Of a stretch of 5,601 nucleotides of DNA, positions 1 to 5,043 are shown one piece after another. Source of the DNA: an uncultured Clostridia bacterium (GTDB taxonomy: Bacteria; Bacillota; Clostridia; Oscillospirales; Ruminococcaceae). A program made the translations under genes and the position numbers. The notes beneath the pieces are model-generated. The model was not told where the DNA came from and ran no database searches. It saw only the letters and a program-made list of their open reading frames with translations. Numbering within the stretch: the first letter of the stretch is position 1; the number at the start of each line of letters is the position of its first letter. Where the stretch lies: assembly GCA_947427325.1 (NCBI GenBank), contig CANEHP010000149.1, forward strand, positions 1 to 5,601, written 5' to 3'.

Positions 1-337
1 CCTTTATTCCCTCTAATTTTCCGTCCTTAATAACGGCTGTTCCGCAAAAGCCTGCCCTGTGTCCGCCTTTCAGAGTTATATACCCGTTTTTTATCTCTTT
101 TTCGTAGCTGTGGATAGAGTAATTGCAAAAGCTTTTGATACATTCGTTTATCTCCTGCGGCGAAACGGTTTTATCAAGCAAATATCTTTCCCTGACGGTT
201 TCCAAGACTATCGGTTTTCCTGCTCTTAACCGTATTTCGCATATATCGCCCGTTCGATATTTGGATTTTGCTATTGCAGTGCCTAACGATCCTAAATATG
301 ATAAAACGTCACTGCCGCCGATTTTAGCGCTTACCAT
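1..337 (-). CDS. spoIIIAA: SpoIIIAA, stage III sporulation ATPase, N-terminal part (runs off left edge)
   Basis: This gene is read on the minus strand from ATG at 337-335 and is open for 112 codons to the window edge. It carries SpoIIIAA N-terminal hallmarks: EIRLRAGKPIVL at residues 34-45 and GYITLKGGHRAGFCGTAV at 85-102. SpoIIIAA is the secretion-type ATPase of the SpoIIIA-SpoIIQ channel linking mother cell and forespore, and it acts on the mother-cell side. Its Walker motifs would lie beyond the left edge and cannot be seen. The start is supported by AGGAAG (350-345) seven bases upstream and by a sigma-E-like promoter just before it. It diverges from the metal-uptake operon on the plus strand. 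In endospore formers it is the first gene of the spoIIIAA-AH operon, which would continue leftwards. Identification rests on motif recognition only. Confidence 0.9.
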   Translation of the reverse strand, partial: MVSAKIGGSDVLSYLGSLGTAIAKSKYRTGDICEIRLRAGKPIVLETVRERYLLDKTVSPQEINECIKSFCNYSIHSYEKEIKNGYITLKGGHRAGFCGTAVIKDGKLEGIK

Positions 338-369
338 TTTATAACTTCCTTTCTTTTACTGCTTGTTTA

Positions 370-398
370 TATTTATGACAAGTCCTTTGAAGATATTA
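370..398 (-). promoter_or_regulatory. Sigma-E-like promoter for spoIIIAA
   Basis: On the minus strand TAATATC (398-392) matches the sigma-E -35 consensus kmATATT at six of seven positions. After a 14-base spacer, CATAAATA (377-370) resembles the -10 consensus CATACAnT, with mismatches at the C and the final T. The expected start site is near 363, giving a leader of about 25 bases that holds the ribosome binding site. Sigma-E control of spoIIIA is known in Bacillus and fits; the match here is by eye. Confidence 0.6.
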
Positions 399-403
399 CT
401 GCC

Positions 404-432
404 TTGACAAAAGGAAGAAAAAAATATATAAT
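404..432 (+). promoter_or_regulatory. Sigma-A promoter of the metal-uptake operon
   Basis: A perfect TTGACA (404-409), a 17-base spacer and a perfect TATAAT (427-432) form a full-consensus housekeeping promoter. The expected start site is near 439, leaving a leader of about 30 bases before the regulator gene. Such a strong promoter makes sense if it is held down by a repressor, and the Fur-type palindrome overlaps it. Confidence 0.85.
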
Positions 433-459
433 ATGAAAATGAAAACCAATTTCATATTA
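429..459 (+). promoter_or_regulatory. Fur-family (probably Zur) operator over the -10 and start site
   Basis: Perfect 10-base inverted arms, TAATATGAAA (429-438) and TTTCATATTA (450-459), are centred on base 444. The inner 19 bases, GAAAATGAAAACCAATTTC (435-453), match the classical Fur box GATAATGATAATCATTATC at 14 of 19 positions, with the same centre. The site overlaps the -10 hexamer and the presumed start, so occupancy by a metal-loaded Fur-family repressor would block transcription. The first gene downstream is a Fur-family protein, so autoregulation is the simplest reading. Which family member binds is inferred from context. Confidence 0.75.
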
Positions 460-469
460 GGAGCAAGCT

Positions 470-892
470 ATGGAAAACAAGAAAGAACAAAAGTCTTACA
501 AAACCCGCCAGCGTACACAAATTCTTGACTGTCTTATTGACAATAAATCAAAGCACCTTACTGCCGATGAGATATCGGTTATTTTAAAGAAGCAAGGCAA
601 CGAGGTGGGGAAAACCACTGTTTACCGCTCCTTGGAAAAGCTTATGGAGGAAGGCAGCGTAAGAAAATACATTTGTGAAGAGGGCAAAAGCGCCTGTTTT
701 CAGTATGTGGACGACAGTGAAAACTGTCATAGGCATTTTCACTTAAAATGTATTAAATGCGGCAAGCTGATACACTTGGAATGTGATTATCTTTCGGATT
801 TGGAGCAGCATATTTTCGAACATCACAAATTTACTGTAGATAATACAAAAACCGTTTTATACGGCGTTTGCGGGGAGTGTTCAAATGGGTAG
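470..892 (+). CDS. zur: Fur-family metalloregulator, probably Zur (zinc uptake repressor)
   Basis: The protein has 140 residues, normal for the Fur family. An N-terminal winged helix (about 10-68) contains the recognition-helix signature GKTTVYRSLEKL (47-58). The C-terminal dimerisation and metal domain has two CxxC pairs, C94/C97 and C134/C137, the family's structural zinc site. Possible sensing ligands are C86, H87, H89, H91, E104, C105, H118 and H119. The usual HHDH or HHHH run is replaced by CHRHFH, so the exact site is unusual. ATG 470 has AGGAG (459-463) six bases upstream. The gene is first in an operon with a metal ABC importer and sits behind a Fur-type box, so it most likely represses its own operon in response to zinc. 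Mn or Fe sensing cannot be excluded from sequence; assignment to Zur is contextual. Confidence 0.88.
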   Translation: MENKKEQKSYKTRQRTQILDCLIDNKSKHLTADEISVILKKQGNEVGKTTVYRSLEKLMEEGSVRKYICEEGKSACFQYVDDSENCHRHFHLKCIKCGKLIHLECDYLSDLEQHIFEHHKFTVDNTKTVLYGVCGECSNG

Positions 893-1856
893 AAGGATTT
901 TGCTTTTAACCGCAATCTTGTTTACTGCTTTTGTATTTTCAGCCTGCTCTATTCCCTATTATGACGAAAATGATGAAAATAAGGAAGATAAGCTGAAAAT
1001 CGTCACAACGATTTTTCCGCAGTATGACTTTGCAAGACAAATCGGAAAGGAAAAAATATCCTTAAAAATGCTGGTAACGCCGGGCGGAGAAAGCCATTCC
1101 TATGAGCCTACCCCGCAGGATATTATTGCCGTAAGAGACTGCGATATTTTTATATGCACCGGCGGAGAGTCGGATATCTGGTCGAAGGTTATACTTAATT
1201 CCATTGATGCGCCTAATTTAAAGATAATAAAAATGATGGAATGTGTAGATGCTGTTGAAGAAGAGATTTCCGACGGTATGACTGAAAAGCTGCCTATAGA
1301 AGAGGAAGAGGAGACGGAGTATGACGAGCATGTGTGGACCTCTCCCCAAAATGCAAAAAAAATATCGGAAGCTATTGTAAAGGCAATGATTTTGGCAGAT
1401 AAGAAAAATGAAGATTTCTTTCAGTCAAATTACGATGAATATTCAAAAAAATTAGACAAGTTGGATAAGGATTACCGTAATGCCGTTTCAAAGGCGGAAA
1501 ATAAAACGGTTATTTTTGGCGACCGCTTCCCTTTCAGATATCTGTTTGACGAATACGGGTTAAATTATTATGCCGCCTTTCCCGGATGCAGCACCGATTC
1601 TGATGTAAGTGCAAAAACAATGATGTTTTTAATTGACAAAGTAAAAGAAAACAAGCTTTCCGCTGTATTTTATATAGAGTTCAGCGCAAGAAAAATTGCG
1701 GATACCATTTCTTCGGAAACAGGCGCAGAACCTTTGCTTTTTCACTCCTGCCACACTGTTTCGGGAAAAGACTTTGAAAACGGAATAACCTATATTGATC
1801 TAATGAAAAACAATCTTGAAAATTTGAAAAGAGGGCTTAATATTGAAGCTGATTGA
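885..1856 (+). CDS. znuA: Metal (zinc) ABC transporter substrate-binding lipoprotein, ZnuA-like
   Basis: This 323-residue cluster A-I solute-binding protein (ZnuA/TroA/PsaA family) would bind metal outside the membrane and hand it to the permease. A basic-hydrophobic signal sequence (1-20) ends at lipobox FSAC, so C21 would be lipidated. The family core follows: KIVTTIFPQYDFARQI (38-53), GGESHSYEPTPQD with H71, EHVWTSPQN with H149, and the backbone-helix region into FYIEFS (262-267). An acidic loop with five consecutive Glu (139-143) precedes H149, where zinc proteins often have a His-rich loop. The classical third ligand His in HxAFxY is replaced (DRFPFRY, 213-219), while FHSCH (286-290) lies near the usual fourth ligand. 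ATG 885 overlaps the regulator gene by 8 bases and follows GGGGAG (872-877). Family is certain; zinc rather than Mn/Fe is inferred. Confidence 0.92.
   Translation: MGRRILLLTAILFTAFVFSACSIPYYDENDENKEDKLKIVTTIFPQYDFARQIGKEKISLKMLVTPGGESHSYEPTPQDIIAVRDCDIFICTGGESDIWSKVILNSIDAPNLKIIKMMECVDAVEEEISDGMTEKLPIEEEEETEYDEHVWTSPQNAKKISEAIVKAMILADKKNEDFFQSNYDEYSKKLDKLDKDYRNAVSKAENKTVIFGDRFPFRYLFDEYGLNYYAAFPGCSTDSDVSAKTMMFLIDKVKENKLSAVFYIEFSARKIADTISSETGAEPLLFHSCHTVSGKDFENGITYIDLMKNNLENLKRGLNIEAD
1831..1845 (+). promoter_or_regulatory. Ribosome binding site that fixes the TTG start of the ATPase gene
   Basis: GAGGG (1831-1835) lies seven bases before TTG 1843 within the last codons of the binding-protein gene. 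It is the only well-placed Shine-Dalgarno sequence for the ATPase frame and decides the TTG start. Confidence 0.7.
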
Positions 1857-2562
1857 ATGTAAAAATTTAAGTATGTCCTACGAAGGCGTAACTGTTTTAC
1901 ACAATGTTTCATTTTCCTTGGAGCAGGGAGATTATATGCTGCTGCTGGGTGAAAACGGTTCGGGAAAAAGTACTCTTATAAAAGGACTCTTGGGGTTAAA
2001 ACAATCGTCAAAGGGAAAAATTGAATTTAACGGAATTACTCCGAGACAAATAGGGTATCTTCCGCAGCAAAGCCCTGTCCAAAAGGATTTTCCCGCCACT
2101 GTAAAAGAGATTATTTTATCGGGCTGTTTGGGTTCGGGAGGTATTTGCCCCTTTTACACCAAGGATCAAAAAAAAAGAGCGGATAAGTGTATGCGCCATC
2201 TGCATTTAGAGGATATTCAGAAAAAGAGCTTTCGCGACCTTTCGGGAGGACAGCAGCAAAGGGTGCTTATTGCAAGAGCCTTGTGCGCAACAGATAAGCT
2301 TTTGCTGCTGGACGAGCCTGTTACGGGGCTTGACGCTGTGGTAACCGCGGAAATGTATGATCTTATAAATCATTTGAATAAGGTTCACGATGTTACTATA
2401 ATAATGATTTCTCATGATATTTCAAATGCTATGAAATATGCAAACAAGGTTCTTCACCTTTCCTCTGAGGCGTCCTTTTTCGGAGGAGCGGAGGAATACG
2501 CAAAAACAGATTATTACAAAAAAATGATCAAAGGGGGCAATAATATTGGGTATAATTGTTGA
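1843..2562 (+). CDS. znuC: Metal ABC transporter ATPase, ZnuC-like
   Basis: The 239-residue nucleotide-binding subunit drives import through the permease encoded next. All ABC motifs are present in order: Walker A GENGSGKST (36-44), Q-loop Q75 in LPQQ, signature LSGGQ (133-137), Walker B LLLLDEP (153-159), D-loop GLD (162-164) and switch H191 in SHD. The length is normal for the family and nothing looks broken. The start is TTG at 1843, inside the binding-protein gene (14-base overlap), and follows GAGGG (1831-1835) seven bases upstream. No in-frame ATG near this point would retain the conserved beta strand KLIECKNLSMSY, so the TTG start is well supported. The overlap implies translational coupling. 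Confidence 0.94.
   Translation: MKLIECKNLSMSYEGVTVLHNVSFSLEQGDYMLLLGENGSGKSTLIKGLLGLKQSSKGKIEFNGITPRQIGYLPQQSPVQKDFPATVKEIILSGCLGSGGICPFYTKDQKKRADKCMRHLHLEDIQKKSFRDLSGGQQQRVLIARALCATDKLLLLDEPVTGLDAVVTAEMYDLINHLNKVHDVTIIMISHDISNAMKYANKVLHLSSEASFFGGAEEYAKTDYYKKMIKGGNNIGYNC
2533..2548 (+). promoter_or_regulatory. Ribosome binding site that favours the TTG start of the permease gene
   Basis: A run of five G (2533-2537) precedes TTG 2546 by eight bases. The later ATG 2564 has only TATAATTGTTGAA before it, with no purine-rich site, so TTG is preferred. Confidence 0.6.
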
Positions 2563-3382
2563 AATGCTTTCCTTTGATTTTATTTCAAGGGCTTTATTGG
2601 TAGGCATATTGATTTCCCTTTGCGCTTCCCTGTTAGGCGCAAGCCTTGTGTTAAAGCGCTATTCCATGATCGGCGACGGTCTGAGCCATGTGGGCTACGG
2701 CGCTTTGGCGGTTGCTGCCGCATTTAACTTAGCGCCGCTTCAAGTGGCAATTCCCGTAGTTGTTGTTACTGCGTTTTTTCTTTTAAGATTAAGCAAAAAC
2801 GGCAAGCTTAACGGCGACGCTTTGATAGCTATAATTTCATGCAGCGCACTTTCAATAGGTATGATAGTGGTATCTGTTTTTGAGGTAAATATTGACGTAA
2901 ACAGCTATATGTTCGGCAGTATTCTTGCACTGCAAAGTGAAGATGTGATTTTAAGCGTGGTTTCTTCGCTTATCGTAATAGCTTTATACGTGATTTTTTA
3001 CAACAAGATTTTTGCTGTCACTTTTGATGAAAGCTTTTCCAAGGCAACAGGCATAAAAACAGGTCTTTATAACGGACTTATCGCTTTGCTTACTGCCGTT
3101 GTAACTGTTGTAGGCATGAGACTTATGGGCGCTTTACTGATATCGGGACTTATTATATTCCCTTCTTTAAGCGCAATGCGAATTTGCAAAAGCTATAAGG
3201 GCGTTACGCTTTTTTCTGTTCTGATTTCAATATTATGCTTTATAACAGGCTTAACGGTCACATTTTATCTTCCCGTGCCAACAGGAGCATGTATTGTTGT
3301 TATCAATCTTATGGCGTTTATTGCTTGTGCGGTTATCGGAAAGCTTAAAGAAACTGTAAGCGTTAAATCGAAAAATTCTTAA
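2546..3382 (+). CDS. znuB: Metal ABC transporter permease, ABC-3 family, ZnuB-like
   Basis: This 278-residue integral membrane protein of the ABC-3 family (ZnuB/TroC/PsaC) has roughly eight or nine hydrophobic segments, about 13-35, 50-80, 92-113, 131-152, 172-212, 220-241 and 244-265, some holding two helices. Family signatures include SMIGDGLSHVGYGAL (40-54, the coupling region seen as GDALSH in relatives), YMFGSIL (121-127), FDESFSKATGI (160-170) and GMRLMGALLISGLIIFPSL (190-208). It forms the channel, with the preceding ATPase. The chosen start is TTG 2546, eight bases after a G-run (2533-2537); it overlaps the ATPase gene by 17 bases. ATG 2564 is an alternative that would remove six residues but lacks a ribosome binding site. 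It is the last gene of the operon. I see no strong terminator after it. Confidence 0.92.
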   Translation: MGIIVEMLSFDFISRALLVGILISLCASLLGASLVLKRYSMIGDGLSHVGYGALAVAAAFNLAPLQVAIPVVVVTAFFLLRLSKNGKLNGDALIAIISCSALSIGMIVVSVFEVNIDVNSYMFGSILALQSEDVILSVVSSLIVIALYVIFYNKIFAVTFDESFSKATGIKTGLYNGLIALLTAVVTVVGMRLMGALLISGLIIFPSLSAMRICKSYKGVTLFSVLISILCFITGLTVTFYLPVPTGACIVVINLMAFIACAVIGKLKETVSVKSKNS

Positions 3383-3407
3383 TTACAAAAATGTAAGAAA
3401 TTTGTAA
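3383..3407 (+). other. Weak AT-rich hairpin after the permease gene
   Basis: TTACAAA (3383-3389) and TTTGTAA (3401-3407) are perfect 7-base inverted arms around an 11-base loop, immediately after the permease stop. GC content is very low and only a mixed GTTTTG follows, so it is a poor intrinsic terminator. It may mark the operon's 3' end or protect the transcript. Confidence 0.3.
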
Positions 3408-3418
3408 CTGTTTTGTCA

Positions 3419-3447
3419 TTGACTTTGTTGGTTTTTGCGGCTATACT
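3419..3447 (+). promoter_or_regulatory. Sigma-A promoter candidate in the intergenic region
   Basis: TTGACT (3419-3424), a 17-base spacer and TATACT (3442-3447) give one mismatch in each hexamer with ideal spacing. The expected start site is near 3454, about 330 bases before the next coding start. A transcript from here would carry the long hairpin at 3485-3528, so it would be either a long leader for the downstream gene or an independent small RNA. Confidence 0.55.
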
Positions 3448-3484
3448 TATAATCAAGCAAATTGTTTGGCAGATTTAGGGATTA

Positions 3485-3528
3485 TACTAATTCCAATTTA
3501 AAAAAACGTTTTTAAATTAGAAATAGTA
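3485..3528. repeat. Long AT-rich inverted repeat (20-base arms, 4-base loop)
   Basis: Left arm 3485-3504 and right arm 3509-3528 are complementary at 18 of 20 positions, including ten consecutive pairs next to the loop AACG (3505-3508). The arms are almost all A and T apart from TACTAATTCC at the outer end. No U-run follows (the next bases are CCCTCG), so it is not a classical intrinsic terminator. It may be part of a mobile or dispersed repeat, or a folded RNA element. Confidence 0.7.
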
Positions 3529-3781
3529 CCCTCGTATTTCTTCGCTTTTTCATTTAAATCGCCACGAATTTAGCGAAATTGTACAAAATTGCTTTGTTTT
3601 CGGATGGTAATTCGCAGTTATCCCTTTTGGATAACCACCGGCATTCTTTGACGCAGAAAGCGCCCGCAGTCAGTAGAAGTTGTGCAAAATGCGACTTTTC
3701 AGATACGCCTAAGTTACATCGGACAGAGGCATCTTAAAAATAACGTGATCTCATTTAATTTTACGGAAAAGGCGATTCTCA

Positions 3782-4600
3782 ATGAACATAACATCTATTA
3801 ACACAATTCAAAATATTTATTCACCGACAAGAAATAAGCCTAATGCTGTCGCTGACGCCATGTATGAAAGTGCCTTAAAGAAAGTATATTCCCCATCGGA
3901 AATAAGTTCTTCATCCGAAAGCTCAAGCAGAACATCGATTGAGTTTAAAAACAAGAATTTTTACAGAAATTTGACATCAAAAGCCGTGATTTCGTCAGAA
4001 CGTATTGCAGAGCAAAAGAAAAATTTTACAGATATGTATGTTACCTCTGTCGCCCATAAATACTTTTCCGACAATCAATCGAAGGCTGCCTCGAGCGTTG
4101 GTCTTCTCACTTTGCTGGTTGAGAATTCAAGAGCAGCAAGTCGGGAAGAATGTATGCCTATTCCTATAGAGCCCGGAGAACTTCCTCGGTTTATGGATAT
4201 GGTACAAAAATCCTTAAAAAACGGTATGTCGCTTAAGGACATATTTAAACAAAAATATGACGAGCATATAGCTAAATACGGAGAAGAAGGACATACCAAT
4301 TCCTTTGCCGATTGGTTTGCAATAAAAACTTCAACGGGCGAAGTTATAAGTGCAAATCCAATCAGCAAAACATATCATGGAGATTCCCTCGATAAAGAAA
4401 CATCAGATATTGAAGCTGTGATGGAATTGGCAGACGACTTAGCTACTTTTCTGAGATATGCGGTTTTTTCTCAGGAGACTGACGATTACAAAAGGGTTGA
4501 TGAGCTTCTCTCTTTCATAAAAAATAAGCAGGCTTATGCAAATTATGATCGCTTTATAGCGAATGACAGTGACGTAACTGCCGATAATACAATAATATAA
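3782..4600 (+). CDS. Hypothetical protein, probably C-terminally truncated
   Basis: I do not recognise this 272-residue protein. It has no signal peptide and no membrane segment, so it is probably cytoplasmic. The N-terminal region is polar and low in complexity, with a serine-rich stretch (about 40-50, SEISSSSESSSR), and is followed by a mostly helical-looking charged body. Notable segments are SFADWFAIKTSTGEVISANP (174-193) and a C-terminal helical part rich in acidic and aromatic residues (about 208-262). ATG 3782 follows GGAAAAGG (3765-3772) by nine bases. The same reading frame continues after the TAA at 4598-4600 as protein-like sequence to 4786, broken by three more TAA codons, so the present stop may be a nonsense mutation. 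It stands alone after a 400-base gap, with no partner that hints at function. Confidence 0.75.
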   Translation: MNITSINTIQNIYSPTRNKPNAVADAMYESALKKVYSPSEISSSSESSSRTSIEFKNKNFYRNLTSKAVISSERIAEQKKNFTDMYVTSVAHKYFSDNQSKAASSVGLLTLLVENSRAASREECMPIPIEPGELPRFMDMVQKSLKNGMSLKDIFKQKYDEHIAKYGEEGHTNSFADWFAIKTSTGEVISANPISKTYHGDSLDKETSDIEAVMELADDLATFLRYAVFSQETDDYKRVDELLSFIKNKQAYANYDRFIANDSDVTADNTII

Positions 4601-4786
4601 AATTTGATTGCCGCAAAAGTGCTGAAGAACGTTGATGAGTAAGTGTAAGAGTAAGAAGAGGAAGCGACTGGCGGACTTATTGAATCTATCCGTATTCATC
4701 AGGAGGAGCTGAGGGAGAATAAAATAGATATGGAAGGAAGCGAGAAAATTATTTCCGAAATTCAGGAAATTATTGACATAAATTAA
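4601..4786 (+). pseudogene. In-frame decayed C-terminal extension of the hypothetical gene
   Basis: In the same frame as the preceding gene the translation continues NLIAAKVLKNVDE (4601-4639), then meets TAA at 4640, 4646 and 4652, and then reads 43 codons (4655-4783) before a final TAA at 4784-4786. The last part, starting EEEATGGLIESIRIHQEEL, is charged and amphipathic, as expected for a real helical C-terminus. It has no usable start of its own: its only in-frame ATG (4730) would give 18 residues and lacks a well-spaced ribosome binding site. Frame preservation across 62 codons points to a former single gene of about 334 codons. Chance or programmed readthrough remain possible. Confidence 0.5.
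4637..4654 (+). repeat. Three-copy hexamer repeat carrying in-frame stops
   Basis: GAGTAA, GTGTAA and GAGTAA stand in tandem (4637-4642, 4643-4648, 4649-4654), followed by the related GAAGAG. Each copy places TAA in the frame of the upstream gene. One C-to-T change in a CAA-containing repeat followed by slippage, or three separate changes, could explain the pattern. Confidence 0.6.
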
Positions 4787-4810
4787 GACAATAACAAAAA
4801 GGAGAAAATA

Positions 4811-5029
4811 ATGCCTTATATAAGCATTGAATGCGGAGTGATATCCGACGAACAAAAAGAACGGCTTATCAAGCAGATTACAGAAACTTCCTCGGAAATT
4901 ATGAATGTACCCGCTGAATTTTTTTCGGTTACGATAAAAGAATTACCCGACAAAAATTTCGGCATCGGCGGTAAAACTATTGATAAGGTTAAAGCAGAAT
5001 ATATAAAGGAAACCTCTAAAATCAAATAA
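4811..5029 (+). CDS. 4-oxalocrotonate tautomerase family protein
   Basis: This 72-residue protein is slightly longer than the usual 62-65 residues of the family. The initiator Met is followed by Pro2, which after Met removal would be the catalytic N-terminal Pro1. The sequence PYISIECGVISDEQKERLIK and the later NFGIGGKTIDKVK (49-61) match the beta-alpha-beta 4-OT fold, including the FGIGG turn with F50. By eye the two catalytic arginines of Pseudomonas 4-OT (Arg11, Arg39) are not conserved: the first falls in a one-residue gap near V10/I11 and the second aligns with S39. It is therefore a tautomerase-fold enzyme of unknown substrate, probably acting as a small homo-oligomer. GGAG (4801-4804) lies six bases before ATG. 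nrdG follows after 14 bases, so the two are likely co-transcribed. Confidence 0.88.
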   Translation: MPYISIECGVISDEQKERLIKQITETSSEIMNVPAEFFSVTIKELPDKNFGIGGKTIDKVKAEYIKETSKIK

Positions 5030-5043
5030 AAAGGACTTGTAAT

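Larger units (their letters stand above)
3408..3781. other. Gene-free structured region, possible dispersed repeat or small RNA locus
   Basis: No supported gene is visible here. The region holds the promoter candidate, the long hairpin, a palindrome TTGTACAA inside AATTGTACAAAATT, and a small hairpin GTTATCC/GGATAAC (3617-3623 with 3629-3635, loop CTTTT). The part from about 3590 to 3733 appears richer in G+C than its flanks. On the minus strand 3733-3554 is open for 59 codons, but it begins right after a stop and has no ATG or GTG, so I do not call it a gene. The composition and layered inverted repeats suggest an inserted element. The last 17 bases contain GGAAAAGG (3765-3772), the ribosome binding site of the next gene. 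Confidence 0.45.

Noticed and set aside
123..344. Plus-strand open frame of 73 codons opposite spoIIIAA
   Set aside because: The minus strand encodes clear SpoIIIAA motifs over the same bases; the plus frame shows no family features and no ribosome binding site.
2206..2415. Minus-strand open frame inside the ATPase gene
   Set aside because: It lies opposite the conserved signature, Walker B and D-loop motifs and is a shadow frame.
2422..2607. Minus-strand open frame across the ATPase-permease junction
   Set aside because: It lies opposite the real overlap of two operon genes and has no recognisable product.
3485..3528. Long hairpin as an intrinsic terminator of the metal operon
   Set aside because: The stem is almost all A-T and is followed by CCCTCG rather than a U-run. 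It also lies about 100 bases beyond the permease stop and downstream of a promoter candidate.
3383..3781. CRISPR array or riboswitch in the gap
   Set aside because: There are no regularly spaced direct repeats, and I see no conserved core of a known riboswitch class.
4075..4368. Minus-strand open frame inside the unknown gene
   Set aside because: The plus-strand gene has the ribosome binding site and the longer frame; the minus frame shows no independent support.
4701..4708. AGGAGGAG as a ribosome binding site for a small gene
   Set aside because: The next in-frame ATG (4730) is 21 bases away and gives only 18 residues; the purine run is explained as Gln-Glu-Glu codons of the remnant.
4773..4778. 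TTGACA as a -35 element for the tautomerase gene
   Set aside because: No -10-like hexamer lies 16-18 bases downstream (the sequence there is A-rich without TATAAT), and the start site would fall at the coding start.
4439..4855. Minus-strand open frame of 138 codons
   Set aside because: It spans the end of the unknown gene, its remnant and the tautomerase start. Its hydrophobic composition is what antisense of charged helical coding sequence gives.
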